Assembly (NCBI RefSeq): GCF_019209865.1
Contig: NZ_JAHUTT010000013.1
Location: 1-64,000, forward strand
Length of the DNA stretch: 64,000 nt
From: Shewanella sp. NIFS-20-20
GTDB taxonomy: Bacteria; Pseudomonadota; Gammaproteobacteria; Enterobacterales; Shewanellaceae
Direction: 5' to 3'
Position 1 is the stretch's first letter. Every line of letters starts with the position of its first letter. The notes beneath the pieces were generated by a model that did not search any database, was not told the DNA's origin, and saw only the letters and a list, made by a program, of their open reading frames with translations. The translations under genes were made by a program, and so were the position numbers. Of this stretch, positions 49,276 to 60,227 are shown piece by piece.

Positions 49276-49653
49276 TCACTGCACCTGCAATGAGTCTTGT
49301 CGTTGCGCTAAGAAGTGTAGCGCATCTTCCTTCAAATTGAGGGGATACCATGCCACTTGCCCTTGGATCAAGGGTCCAAATAACTGCAACGCATTGCTGA
49401 CCCAATCGGGGCCGCCTAACATCACTAAGGTATCAAAGGGGGCAAACTGCACTTCACCGGCGCCAGACAAGGTCGACTTATCCCAACCTTCTAATAACAC
49501 ATCGGCTTCTATGTATAAGTCGATGCGGCCATATTGTTGTTGGTATTGGCGCATTAACGGTTGCAACCGTTGTCGATAATCTTCAGCGGAGATATGGCCG
49601 CTCACAAATAAACTCAACACGCCCGGGGTAACATCGGGGATCTGACACAACAT
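49276..49653 (-). CDS. SpoIIAA-like (STAS-related) protein
   Basis: A 125-aa alpha/beta protein resembling the SpoIIAA-like fold: SGHISAEDYRQRLQPLM near the N-terminus, IDLYIEADVLLEGWD, and a C-terminal helix. Family members are common single-domain proteins of unknown role. The start follows GGAG. The lipoprotein gene lies 18 bp downstream on the same strand, so they may be co-transcribed. Confidence 0.7.
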   Translation of the reverse strand: MLCQIPDVTPGVLSLFVSGHISAEDYRQRLQPLMRQYQQQYGRIDLYIEADVLLEGWDKSTLSGAGEVQFAPFDTLVMLGGPDWVSNALQLFGPLIQGQVAWYPLNLKEDALHFLAQRQDSLQVQ

Positions 49654-49800
49654 GCACGCACTCCACAGCTAAGTTAATCAGCACAGTAAGGTAAATGAGT
49701 ACCTCTTGCCGGCGAATTTGCTCATAATAGCCAATTATCCTTACAGGCGGCTAACTAATTCTGTGAGCAACCTCAGCATCAACCCGAGTGTAATGCGCTG

Positions 49801-50214
49801 ATGATCAAAATTTCAAACCGCGTCATCCTTCAGGATAGCGAAATCGAATGGCAATTTATTCGCGCCAGTGGCGCCGGTGGACAACATATCAATAAAGTGT
49901 CGACCGCGGCCCAGCTGATCTTTAATATCCACACCTCCTCCTTGCCCGAAGAATATCAACAAAAGCTCTTAGTCCTGCGCGATCATCGCATCACCCAAAG
50001 TGGTAAAATCATTATCAAATGCCAACAAAGCCGCAGCCAAGACAGCAATCGCCAAACCGCGCTGGAGCAATTTATCGCATTAGTGCAAAGTGTGATGCAT
50101 ACTCAAAAAAAACGCATCGCCACTAAAGCAAGCCGCAACAGCCAGCGTAAACGCATGGACAGCAAGACCCAGCGCGGCCAAGTAAAACAGCTCAGACAAA
50201 AAAAATTTGATTGA
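49801..50214 (+). CDS. arfB: Alternative ribosome-rescue factor ArfB (peptidyl-tRNA hydrolase-like)
   Basis: ArfB releases peptides from ribosomes stalled without a stop codon. The 137-aa protein has the GGQ motif (ASGAGGQHINKVSTA) and the basic, Lys/Arg-rich C-terminal tail (about residues 104-137) that binds the mRNA channel. Length equals the family norm. aroQ follows 55 bp downstream; possible co-transcription. Confidence 0.93.
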   Translation: MIKISNRVILQDSEIEWQFIRASGAGGQHINKVSTAAQLIFNIHTSSLPEEYQQKLLVLRDHRITQSGKIIIKCQQSRSQDSNRQTALEQFIALVQSVMHTQKKRIATKASRNSQRKRMDSKTQRGQVKQLRQKKFD

Positions 50215-50269
50215 CCCCATTCTCAGACCATGCCAATTTTTGTCTGACAGTTAACCTCAAGGACCTAAT

Positions 50270-50704
50270 ATGTATAAAATTTTGCTGCTCAATGGCCCCA
50301 ACCTCAATTTATTAGGTCGACGTGAACCAGAGAAATATGGCCATCAATGTTTGACCGACATTGTCAGCACCCTACAACAACAAGCCTGTCAACTCGGGGT
50401 CGACTTAAGCCACTTTCAATCCAACGCCGAACATGAGTTGCTGCAAGCGATTCATACGACCGATGCCGACTTTATCTTAATCAATCCGGCCGCCTTTACT
50501 CACACCAGTGTCGCCTTGCGCGATGCCCTGCTGGGCGTTGCGATCCCCTTTATCGAGATCCATATAAGCAATGTGCATGCACGCGAGCCGTTTCGTCAGC
50601 ATTCGTATTTATCCGACGTGGCCGTGGGGGTTATCTGTGGTCTTGGTAGCCAAGGCTATGAGCTTGGGCTGCTGGCGGCCATCAAGCAATTACAAGCCGA
50701 TTAA
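50270..50704 (+). CDS. aroQ: Type II 3-dehydroquinate dehydratase
   Basis: The 144-aa enzyme dehydrates 3-dehydroquinate in the shikimate pathway. It has the start [21 protein letters not shown] with the catalytic Tyr, the flexible-loop Arg, [10 protein letters not shown] and the [17 protein letters not shown] segment with the catalytic His. It is alone rather than next to accBC, which is where I would expect an aroQ in this group, so there could be a second copy elsewhere. Confidence 0.95.
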   Translation: MYKILLLNGPNLNLLGRREPEKYGHQCLTDIVSTLQQQACQLGVDLSHFQSNAEHELLQAIHTTDADFILINPAAFTHTSVALRDALLGVAIPFIEIHISNVHAREPFRQHSYLSDVAVGVICGLGSQGYELGLLAAIKQLQAD

Positions 50705-50714
50705 TCCCGTCGCT

Positions 50715-50740
50715 GCGCCTCGCGCCCCGCAGCGAGGCGC
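50715..50740. terminator. GC-rich hairpin after aroQ
   Basis: GCGCCTCG (50715-50722) pairs with CGAGGCGC (50733-50740), 10-nt loop, just after the aroQ stop. It lacks a T-run, so it may act in a factor-dependent way. Confidence 0.4.
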
Positions 50741-50919
50741 TCCCCATGCCTTACCAGCCCTCATTACGCTGTGAGCGCTAAGGTCGGCTAACGACAGACT
50801 CCCCTCATGCAGTAATACGATAGGGGCCGCGCTTAAGTCTGGGTTAATCCCACCCACGCCGCCGAATTGAGCTACCTTTTATGATTAATATCTCTTTGGA
50901 TTAATCAGCAGAGCCGGCT

Positions 50920-52113
50920 ATGAAACATAAAATCTCCATGACCGCCATTAGCTTCCTATGCAATATCACCATGGCGGGGTTTGCCACCCAATTTGGGATG
51001 CTGATTGAACCCATTGCCACCGCGTTTAATGCGAGCACCACCGAGGTGGCCGTGATTTTCTCTTTACTCAATGCCGGTGCATTAGCCGGCACAGTGGCAG
51101 GCTTCTTTGTGATCGATGCTTTTGGGGTCAAGCGCGTCACCGTCAGTTGTTATTCCTTGGTGTTTCTGTTTGCCGTGGCCATGTACCTGACGCACTCGTT
51201 TATGATGGTCAAAATTTACATTAGCTTAATTGGCTTTTTCGCGGGCATTGGCCTGTGTATCGCAGGCACTCTAGTGGTGAAAATTTGGCATGCGCGCCTG
51301 CACAGCACCTTACTGGTAGTGCAAGATGCCAGCTTTAATATTGGTGGGGTGATTTTTCCGCTGCTCACCACCTATGCGTTAAGTCAGCACTTGGCTTGGA
51401 GCAGCAGTTATTTAATCGCTGGCATCATCGCTCTGCTCACCGTGACCCTCAGCCTGATGACCAACTTCAGCGCTTCAGAAGACCATCTCAGCTCTAATGT
51501 CATCAGCAAAGCTAGCCCATCTGAATGGAATATCGGCATCTTAATGGGCGGTTTTGGCCTATTTATGGTGATGCTGTCGTTGTATACCTTCTTAACCTGG
51601 GGGCCCTTGTTTTTAGAGCATAAATTTGGCGAGCCATTCATTAAGGCCGGCCATATTATTACCGAATATTGGTCCGCGGCCCTCGTTGGCGCTGTCGTCT
51701 CTGCCATCGTAGTCACTCGCGTCTCAGTGCGGCTATTTTTAGTCACTGTGCTTGCCATTGCATCGGTGATCACTGCGGTTATTGTCACCACAGAACACCA
51801 ACACTGGTTGCCTTATTTGGCCTATGGCTATGGCTTTGTATGCTCGGCCTTGTATAACACCTTTATTGCTTATGGCGTCTCTTTTGTGAAAAAACCCAGC
51901 AGTAAAAATATTTCCTATATCTTAATTGCCGGCAGTACTGGCGCCATGGTCAGCCCCGGATTGACTTCGCTCCTGCGCCCCTACTTGAGCCTACAAACCA
52001 TCATGTACGCCATTCCGTTATTTTACTTACTGACTTGTCTATTGTTAATTGCCTCCAATGCGATGGCTCCCACTAAGCGTGCTGAGTATGATGGCCGCCC
52101 CCGTGCGGCTTAA
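50920..52113 (+). CDS. MFS transporter, TsgA-like
   Basis: A 397-aa, 12-TM transporter. The pattern of TM1 (SFLCNITMAGFATQFGM), LLNAGALAGTVAG and DASFNIGGVIFPLL resembles E. coli TsgA more than drug exporters. TsgA's substrate is unknown. A DUF2986 gene lies just downstream (56 bp), same strand. Confidence 0.7.
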   Translation: MKHKISMTAISFLCNITMAGFATQFGMLIEPIATAFNASTTEVAVIFSLLNAGALAGTVAGFFVIDAFGVKRVTVSCYSLVFLFAVAMYLTHSFMMVKIYISLIGFFAGIGLCIAGTLVVKIWHARLHSTLLVVQDASFNIGGVIFPLLTTYALSQHLAWSSSYLIAGIIALLTVTLSLMTNFSASEDHLSSNVISKASPSEWNIGILMGGFGLFMVMLSLYTFLTWGPLFLEHKFGEPFIKAGHIITEYWSAALVGAVVSAIVVTRVSVRLFLVTVLAIASVITAVIVTTEHQHWLPYLAYGYGFVCSALYNTFIAYGVSFVKKPSSKNISYILIAGSTGAMVSPGLTSLLRPYLSLQTIMYAIPLFYLLTCLLLIASNAMAPTKRAEYDGRPRAA

Positions 52114-52169
52114 ATTGTGCTTATTGAACTTGCTTGAGGGTATACTGCCACTTTCAACGAGGAAGCCCC

Positions 52170-52367
52170 ATGAACCGCAAAAAGAAAATCAATCAAACCC
52201 TGATAGCGAAAGACAAACGTAAAAAAGCCAAGCTCAATGGCCGACCCGCATCAGGCTATGTCAGTAAAGCCGAACGAGAGCGCTTAGCCCAAATAGCCGC
52301 CAACAGCACCGACAATGATGCCAATAGTGACCTCAACGCAACAAGCGCCCCAATCACGACTGCTTAA
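52170..52367 (+). CDS. DUF2986 small basic protein
   Basis: A 65-aa protein starting MNRKKKINQTLIAKDKRKKAKL, strongly basic in the first half and acidic/Asn-rich at the end, as in the DUF2986 family. The ATG at 52170 follows GAGGAAG; the frame begins earlier at 52134 but without a ribosome site. Function unknown; charge suggests nucleic-acid or ribosome contact. Confidence 0.8.
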   Translation: MNRKKKINQTLIAKDKRKKAKLNGRPASGYVSKAERERLAQIAANSTDNDANSDLNATSAPITTA

Positions 52368-52556
52368 GGAGTAAACTAAACGCTACAGCTTACTGTTTGA
52401 ATAATCTTGAATTATTTGCCGTTATTATTGTATTTTTCTTGGTATTGGTCTTATTTATCATAGTAACGGGATCTTACGCGTGAAATGGCTGACCTCGTCT
52501 CTGGCAGGCGCCATTAAACCTGTTATAACTGCCTTCAGTTGATCCGTACTCTATAA

Positions 52557-53918
<1,362 letters not shown>

Positions 53919-53939
53919 GCCTTAGCGTCCATCAACAAC

Positions 53940-53972
53940 AAGGCGCGCTCAGCCGTTGGCTGAGCGCGCCTT
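53940..53972. terminator. Terminator between convergent gdhA and fre
   Basis: AAGGCGCGCTCAGCC (53940-53954) pairs perfectly with 53958-53972 across a 3-nt loop, a 15-bp stem 21 nt after the gdhA stop and 20 nt before the fre stop. The T-run is short. Confidence 0.6.
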
Positions 53973-53992
53973 GAGTTTATCTGGCGACGAGA

Positions 53993-54691
53993 TTATTTAA
54001 TAAATGCGAAGGCATCGCCGTATAAATGCGCCTCTTCCACACCCATTTCTCTGAACTGCTCGCGTGCCGCCCCAACCATCGCAAAGCGACCGGCAATATA
54101 GATGTCATAACCGACGAGACTGATAAAGTCGGCCTTGATTTGCGCTAACAAGTTGCCTTGCTTACCATCCCAATCGCTATTGGCTTCTTCAATCACGGGA
54201 ACAAAATGCAGCCAAGGGTGATCTTGATGCCACTGACGGGCAATCGACTCAAAATACATGGCATCTTGGGTGCGACAGCCCCAATACAGCTGAGTGTCAA
54301 CATGATGATTTAGAGCGATCATCTGCTCAACTAAGCTTTTAATGTAAGAGAATCCGGTGCCACCTGCGATCAATAACCGCGGGCGGTGGCTATCTTCACG
54401 CAAAAACGCATCACCCCCTGGCATTTCGATCTCAATATGGCTACTGGTTTTTAAGCGCTCAACCACTTGCATAGGGTAAGCTTCTGATTCGGCAGCGCCT
54501 ATGTGTAATTCAATATGATCTTGCCCTGGAGCGCTGCCAATCGAAAAGGCCCGCTTGTCGTTATCATCCATTTTTACCAGCAAATACTGGCCGGCTTGGA
54601 AATCACACAAGGTGTCAGGCTTTAGCTTGACTTGATAAACGGAATCATTAAATGGCGTAACAGCCAATACCTGGCAGCGAATAGTTTGCAT
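53993..54691 (-). CDS. fre: NAD(P)H-flavin reductase
   Basis: A 232-aa ferredoxin-reductase-type flavin reductase. It has the flavin-binding RAFSIGSAP, the nucleotide motif GGTGFSYIKSL, the YWGCR motif and the C-terminal aromatic. It reduces free flavins. It follows ubiD by 77 bp on the same strand, the same pairing as in E. coli. It could supply reduced flavin for the UbiX/UbiD branch, and in principle for flavin-dependent halogenase action, but the two are far apart here. Confidence 0.95.
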   Translation of the reverse strand: MQTIRCQVLAVTPFNDSVYQVKLKPDTLCDFQAGQYLLVKMDDNDKRAFSIGSAPGQDHIELHIGAAESEAYPMQVVERLKTSSHIEIEMPGGDAFLREDSHRPRLLIAGGTGFSYIKSLVEQMIALNHHVDTQLYWGCRTQDAMYFESIARQWHQDHPWLHFVPVIEEANSDWDGKQGNLLAQIKADFISLVGYDIYIAGRFAMVGAAREQFREMGVEEAHLYGDAFAFIK

Positions 54692-54768
54692 GTTCTTTCC
54701 TTGTTCCCTTTCTACGAAGGTTTGTGTCAGTCACTTGGTGGCTAGTCATCAAGAGCCAATACAAGTCA

Positions 54769-56250
54769 TTATAGAGTAGGCGCCGAATCGATGCCTAACT
54801 CATCCCAGATCTCGTCGACCTTGCGCTTTACCGCTTCATCCATGACGATAGGTGTGCCCCATTCACGATCGGTTTCTCCCGGCCATTTGTTGGTGGCATC
54901 GAGTCCCATCTTGGAACCTAAACCCGCCACTGGCGAGGCAAAATCAAGGTAATCAATTGGCGTATTGTCGATCATTACAGTATCGCGGGTCGGATCCATA
55001 CGCGTCGTAATCGCCCAGATCACATCTTGCCAATCGCGGCAATTGACATCCTCATCGACGATCACAATAAACTTGGTGTACATGAACTGTCGTAAAAACG
55101 ACCACGCCCCCATCATGATGCGTTTGGCATGCCCTGGATATTGTTTACGGATAGAGATCACTGCCATTCGATAAGAACAGCCTTCAGGCGGTAAATAGAA
55201 ATCAATAATTTCGGGATACTGCTTACGCAAAATCGGCACAAACACTTCGTTCAATGCCACCCCTAACATCGCCGGCTCATCCGGTGGACGGCCGGTATAA
55301 GTGCTGTGATAAATAGGATCGCGTCGATGGCTGATGTGAGTCACAGTAAAGACAGGGAACTTGTCGGTCTCATTGTAGTAACCAGTATGATCGCCATAAG
55401 GCCCTTCAACCGCCATTTCATCAGGATCGATATAACCTTCAAGAATGATCTCACTGGTGGCCGGCACTTCCAAATCACAGCTGAGCGCCTTGACCACTTC
55501 AGTGCGCTCACCACGCAGTAAGCCGGCAAAAGCGTATTCGCTCATGGAGTCAGGCACTGGCGTGACCGCCCCAAGGATGGTGACCGGATCGCTACCCAGA
55601 GCGACCACCACAGGATATTTTTCCCCAGGGAATTGCTGTTTAAAATCGGCAAAATCCAACGCCCCACCGCGATGAGACAACCAGCGCATGATCAGCTTAT
55701 TTTTAGCCAATAACTGCTGGCGATAAATGCCGAGGTTTTGGCGCTTCTGCCTCGGGCCTTTGGTGATCGTCAGGCCCCAGGTCACTAAGGGCGCGGCATC
55801 TCCCGGCCAGCAATGTTGGATTGACAGCTGGGTTAAATCGACTTCATCACCAGTTAACACCACTTGTTGGCACGGGGCATTTTTGATGGTTTTCGGTGGC
55901 ATATTTAAGGCTTGCTTAAACATGGGGATCTTAGCGATCGCATCTTTAAAGCCGCGTGGCGGCTCTGGCTCTTTTAAAAAAGCCAGCAATTCGCCCACTT
56001 CGCGCAGCGCCAGCGGATCATCTTTACCTAATGCCATTGCCACCCGCTTAGGGGTGCCAAATAAGTTGGCCAGCACTGGCATTGAGCTGTTTTTGGGCTG
56101 TTCAAATAAGATGGCAGGGCCGCCTGCGCGTAAGACCCGATCGCAAATCTCGGTCATTTCCAGATGAGGATCAACTGGATAACTGATACGTTTAAGTTCA
56201 CCATTGGCTTCTAAATGGTCAATAAAGCCACGTAAATCCTTAAAACTCAT
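54769..56250 (-). CDS. ubiD: 4-hydroxy-3-polyprenylbenzoate decarboxylase
   Basis: UbiD decarboxylates the polyprenylated intermediate in ubiquinone biosynthesis, using prenylated FMN from UbiX. The 493-aa protein begins [20 protein letters not shown] and contains [25 protein letters not shown] (metal/prFMN site and catalytic Glu) and [12 protein letters not shown]. Length is typical. fre is downstream. Confidence 0.97.
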   Translation of the reverse strand: MSFKDLRGFIDHLEANGELKRISYPVDPHLEMTEICDRVLRAGGPAILFEQPKNSSMPVLANLFGTPKRVAMALGKDDPLALREVGELLAFLKEPEPPRGFKDAIAKIPMFKQALNMPPKTIKNAPCQQVVLTGDEVDLTQLSIQHCWPGDAAPLVTWGLTITKGPRQKRQNLGIYRQQLLAKNKLIMRWLSHRGGALDFADFKQQFPGEKYPVVVALGSDPVTILGAVTPVPDSMSEYAFAGLLRGERTEVVKALSCDLEVPATSEIILEGYIDPDEMAVEGPYGDHTGYYNETDKFPVFTVTHISHRRDPIYHSTYTGRPPDEPAMLGVALNEVFVPILRKQYPEIIDFYLPPEGCSYRMAVISIRKQYPGHAKRIMMGAWSFLRQFMYTKFIVIVDEDVNCRDWQDVIWAITTRMDPTRDTVMIDNTPIDYLDFASPVAGLGSKMGLDATNKWPGETDREWGTPIVMDEAVKRKVDEIWDELGIDSAPTL

Positions 56251-56394
56251 ATGGAAATAGCCTTTTATTCATACGTCCTAATGGCGGGCACTATAGCATT
56301 AATATGTTAGTAAATTAATAGTTAAGCGCTAAACATCACGACTGCTATGCTTGCTAGAGCTAGGTCCTCTTCACCACAACCAAGGAGCTTGGCC

Positions 56395-56931
56395 ATGGCT
56401 TATCGACTCCCTCTATCATTAGGTATTTTCTGTGTGAGCCGCGGGGCTTTACTGGCCACCGCCATCACAGGCCTGATAATGCTCAGCCCCCACACCGAGG
56501 CTCGGGATCATCGCCATTACCCTCACTATGATCCCTGGTCAAGGCATGTTAATCAGTGGCGCGATCCGTTTTGGTATCGCCCTTACTGGCGCAATCACTA
56601 TTACCCCTTTTGGCGCAATCCATACCGCTACGCGTGGTCGCCTCTGAGCATCAACCTCTCGTTTGATAACCCGCCAAGGCGCACCAGGCAAAATCGTCAA
56701 GTGCTAACTATCGCCGCCCCCACAGTGACGACCTTACCGCTAAAGCAAGTCAGTCATAATGATGGGGTCAATCAATTGGGGCAAGATGCGCAAGTGGTGT
56801 TAATCGATGGCCGCTATCGTTACCGCTGGCAAGGTACGCTGTGGTGCCTTGACTGGCACAGTGAACGCTACTTCCCGGATAGCAGCCCGCAGTGCCGTTG
56901 CCATCGCTGCGAGGCTGATATGGTAAAGTAA
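56395..56931 (+). CDS. Exported Tyr/Trp/Arg/His-rich protein of unknown function
   Basis: A 178-aa protein. The N-terminal 40 residues carry a hydrophobic signal segment (cleaved near HTEA). After it comes a low-complexity run rich in Tyr, Arg, Trp, Pro and His (DPFWYRPYWRNHYYPFWRNP), then a more ordered part with YRYRWQGTLWCLDW and CRCHRC. I do not recognise the family. The ATG at 56395 has AAGGAG seven bases upstream; the earlier ATG at 56347 lacks one. Confidence 0.7.
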   Translation: MAYRLPLSLGIFCVSRGALLATAITGLIMLSPHTEARDHRHYPHYDPWSRHVNQWRDPFWYRPYWRNHYYPFWRNPYRYAWSPLSINLSFDNPPRRTRQNRQVLTIAAPTVTTLPLKQVSHNDGVNQLGQDAQVVLIDGRYRYRWQGTLWCLDWHSERYFPDSSPQCRCHRCEADMVK

Positions 56932-56959
56932 AGCGCAGTAAGCCTCTTAATGGGCAAAC

Positions 56960-58096
56960 TCAAGCGTTAGGCTTGAGGCGATAGCGCAAGCCTAACCATG
57001 CCAACATGCCGAAAATAAGTACCATTAACCACAGCTGACAATAAGGCCAAATAATGGCAGCAAAGCCACTGCCCATTTGATTCATCGTCAGCATCGCCAT
57101 AATGGCGGGTACGGCAGGCACAGCTTGCGATAGCCACACTAATGGCTCAGGGATTAAAGCTAATGGCCACACGAAGCCCGACACAAATAAAATAGGCATC
57201 GACGAAATCAAATAGGCTTGAGTCGGTAATTCGCGCCGCACAAACAAACAACTTAACCCAATGCCGCCTAAGCAACTGGCTAATAAGAATGGTAGCATCA
57301 GCAGCCCAACCTCAGCCAAACTGGCATTGAGCTCGGCGCCATAGCCCCAATAACACCAACCGACATAGTAACTGGCAAAAAAGCTATAGATCAGCATAAA
57401 CGCCAAGGTGCGCCCTAAGAGCAATTGTCCCGGACTAAGCCCGCTCCAGTATCCTTGTTGCCGCCATTGACCCGCCCCTAAAATACCCGTTCCCACCAGC
57501 AAGGTTTGCTGCAAGATCAATAAAAATAATCCCGGCACAACGTAAGGGGTATACCCCAGAGACAAGTTAAAAGCTGGGACGGCATCGATACTCACCGGAT
57601 GAATGTGAACCTTTGCCGCTTGCGCAGTCATACCTCGCGCAAGCAGCCCTTGGTATTTAAGGCCACTCGCAAACTCCTGACTGACGCCAATCAAGCCCTC
57701 GGCAATGGTGGAATAGACTAAGAAATAACTGGCATCACCGGCCGCGGTAATCGTCACCCCTTGACCACTGAGTAAGTCGCGCTCAAACCCTTTAGGAATG
57801 CCTAACAACCCATGGGCTTTGCCAGAAATAATGGCCTGTTTGGCGTCCGCCAGAGTCGCAACCGTCGCCATAATTTTGAGTTTAGGACTGGCATCCGCTT
57901 GGCGAATTAACTCGCGGCTCAGGGGGGATAAATCATTATCAACCACCACCACTAACTGCTGAGTCGGTACTTGGTGTAAATAGGGTAACGGATATAATAC
58001 TGAGTAAAATATCACCCCACCAAATAAGGTGATAGCAATGGCGCGATCGCTAATGATCGCCTTGAGTTCTAACCCGATTAATTGCAGTAACCTCAT
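56960..58096 (-). CDS. ABC-2 type permease (YhhJ/YbhR-like), second
   Basis: A 378-aa protein with one N-terminal TM, a large periplasmic loop (about residues 45-175), and five C-terminal TM segments, the ABC-2 layout. It starts 1 bp after the previous gene's stop and has GGGGAG. No ATP-binding protein is encoded in the operon, so its energy supply is uncertain. Last gene of a tolC-hlyD-permease-permease operon. Confidence 0.8.
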   Translation of the reverse strand: MRLLQLIGLELKAIISDRAIAITLFGGVIFYSVLYPLPYLHQVPTQQLVVVVDNDLSPLSRELIRQADASPKLKIMATVATLADAKQAIISGKAHGLLGIPKGFERDLLSGQGVTITAAGDASYFLVYSTIAEGLIGVSQEFASGLKYQGLLARGMTAQAAKVHIHPVSIDAVPAFNLSLGYTPYVVPGLFLLILQQTLLVGTGILGAGQWRQQGYWSGLSPGQLLLGRTLAFMLIYSFFASYYVGWCYWGYGAELNASLAEVGLLMLPFLLASCLGGIGLSCLFVRRELPTQAYLISSMPILFVSGFVWPLALIPEPLVWLSQAVPAVPAIMAMLTMNQMGSGFAAIIWPYCQLWLMVLIFGMLAWLGLRYRLKPNA

Positions 58097-58097
58097 G

Positions 58098-59243
58098 TTA
58101 CTCCCCTGGGCGACGTCGACGACGCAGCAATAAGAATAACAGCGGCACTAACACCAAGAGCACCGCGTAACTCAGTTGTTGTGATAACACCGTCTTTAGT
58201 CCTTGACCATAACTGACCACGGCGACTTGCGCATCAATATAATGACTGCTGGGGATCAGTAAGCGCCACCACTGCGCCGCCAAGGGCATTTCATGCACCG
58301 GGAAGGTAATTCCCATAAACGCAAAAGCCGGCGCAAATAAGGCGGTACAAAAACTGACGACCCGCGCAGGCTCGGCCAGCAATAAGAAAATCACCAGCAC
58401 CCATAGACCTATAAATAACAGCATCACGATTAAAGCAGGCACTAAGGTTAAGATATCCCCCGCCAAGGGCAAGCCTAAGCCATGGTACATAAACACCAGC
58501 ATGGCGAGCCCTTGCAGCAAGGCTAACGGTAAATAGAGCGCCATTTTTGCGCTCACACTCGGCCAAAACGCCTGCTGAACCCAGGTGGTAAACTCGGGAG
58601 TTAGCTCTTCATTTAAGGCATTAGCAAACAGCAGCATCGCCGAGATTTGCAGCAGCGCAATCAAGATAGGTGGCATTAAAAACGCCAGATAATTACTGCT
58701 TTGATTGAACAAGGGAGTTAATTGCACGGCTATCGGATTGATGTTGGCGGCGGTAGCTATAGGAAGCACACCCTTTGCCAATAATTGCTGTCGCGCCACC
58801 CCTTGCAGCGCATCGGCAAGTCCTTGTTGCAAGGCGCTGGATAACAGCTTACCCACTAACAAAAACTGGCCGTTATAGTGAAGCACCAATTGCGGCTGTT
58901 GTTGGGTCATCAGCTCCCGTGAAAAACCGTGGGGGATCAAAATCAGCGCAAAGACATCACCTTCGCGCATGGCTTGTTCAGCATTCGGCAATTGATTAAA
59001 TTGCTGCAAACTGACCGCAGGGCTCGCCTGCATTTGCCGCGCTAATTGCCGGCTGAGGCCAGAGTCATCCTGATCCACCAGTGCCACCGGTAAATTTCGC
59101 GGTACCGCGGCACTGAAAATGCCATACAAAAACAACAGCGCCAGCAGGGGCACCCAGGTGGCTAAGGCCAATTGCCACGGACTGCGCCATAAATGACACA
59201 CCTCATGGCGAAAACGCGCACTCCAACTGATGGCCTTCAACAT
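58098..59243 (-). CDS. ABC-2 type permease (YhhJ/YbhS-like), first
   Basis: A 381-aa protein with the same topology as its neighbour (N-terminal TM, large loop with PVALVDQDDSGLSRQLARQM, then five TM). Similar loop motifs indicate a heterodimer with the next gene product. A GGAG site precedes it; it lies 12 bp after the HlyD-type gene. The ATP-binding subunit that these permeases normally need is not in the operon. Confidence 0.8.
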   Translation of the reverse strand: MLKAISWSARFRHEVCHLWRSPWQLALATWVPLLALLFLYGIFSAAVPRNLPVALVDQDDSGLSRQLARQMQASPAVSLQQFNQLPNAEQAMREGDVFALILIPHGFSRELMTQQQPQLVLHYNGQFLLVGKLLSSALQQGLADALQGVARQQLLAKGVLPIATAANINPIAVQLTPLFNQSSNYLAFLMPPILIALLQISAMLLFANALNEELTPEFTTWVQQAFWPSVSAKMALYLPLALLQGLAMLVFMYHGLGLPLAGDILTLVPALIVMLLFIGLWVLVIFLLLAEPARVVSFCTALFAPAFAFMGITFPVHEMPLAAQWWRLLIPSSHYIDAQVAVVSYGQGLKTVLSQQLSYAVLLVLVPLLFLLLRRRRRPGE

Positions 59244-59255
59244 GGTGAGCTCCGC

Positions 59256-60227
59256 TTATAAAGGCAATAACACTGACATGCCAACCCGCAAGCGCGGCTC
59301 GGCCTTGATGGGTGTCAGCTCAACACTGAAGGTGCGCATATCAAAATCATGACCCGACTCAGTCGCACGCCACGTCGCGTATTGCCCCATGGGGCTAACA
59401 TACGTCACTTTAAAATCTAAGGTTTTATCGAGTGCGGGCACTTGTAAAGCCAAGATTTGCCCCATCGGGAAATGGCGGAGTAAATCTTCGCGAACTTGCA
59501 AAATGGCCCAAGCATCACTCATATCCAGCAGGCTCACTACTGGGAAGCCTGAGGGGGCTAACTCCCCATCAAATAGCAACACCTCGCTAATCTCCCCCGC
59601 ATGGTTAGCCCGCATTTGGCTGTCATTAAGCACAGCATTGACCTCATCGACCGCGCCTTTGGCCATTAACGCTTTACCTGCGGCCGCCACCTTAGTCTCT
59701 GGGCGCGCCCCTTCAGCCGTCATTTGATACATGGCTAAGGCGGCTTGCTCGGTATATTTTGCCGCTTGCCATTGGGTATAGGCTTCATCGCGCTTTTGAC
59801 GCGCCAATACTCCATCGGTAAATAAATTTTCGACCCTCTCATAGGTGGTCGACGCCAGTTCAGCAGCAACTTTGGCCTTTTGCCATTGCTCTTTAGCCGC
59901 CATCACTTGTTGGCTACGCGCGCCATTATTAGCTTCTTGCTGTAATGCTTTGGCCGCCTCATAGCCACCTTGAGCTTGGGTCAACTTGGCATCGAGCTCA
60001 GGACTACTGACACTAAACAATAAGTCGCCCACGGCCACTTGGTCGCCCTTGCGTACCAACACCTGTTCAATGCGTCCTGGCACCTTAGAAGACACATGGT
60101 ACTCCCGCGCTTCTATTTGCCCTTGTAACACTTGCGCTTGAGGTTGATAGGCCTTGATTAAGCCCCAGCTAAACAATGCCGCCAAGGCTAAGATGGCCAG
60201 CACGGCCAAGATACGGTTAGTTCGCAT
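59256..60227 (-). CDS. HlyD/EmrA-type membrane fusion protein
   Basis: The 323-aa adaptor has an N-terminal TM (about residues 5-22), GQIEAREYHVSSKVPGRIEQVLVRKGDQVAVGDLLFSV (first lipoyl half), a long coiled coil, and the second half near GEISEVLLFDGELAPSGFPVVSLLD. The ATG at 60227 has GGAG seven bases upstream and overlaps the tolC-like gene by 11 bp. It probably bridges the permeases and the TolC-like channel. Confidence 0.87.
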   Translation of the reverse strand: MRTNRILAVLAILALAALFSWGLIKAYQPQAQVLQGQIEAREYHVSSKVPGRIEQVLVRKGDQVAVGDLLFSVSSPELDAKLTQAQGGYEAAKALQQEANNGARSQQVMAAKEQWQKAKVAAELASTTYERVENLFTDGVLARQKRDEAYTQWQAAKYTEQAALAMYQMTAEGARPETKVAAAGKALMAKGAVDEVNAVLNDSQMRANHAGEISEVLLFDGELAPSGFPVVSLLDMSDAWAILQVREDLLRHFPMGQILALQVPALDKTLDFKVTYVSPMGQYATWRATESGHDFDMRTFSVELTPIKAEPRLRVGMSVLLPL

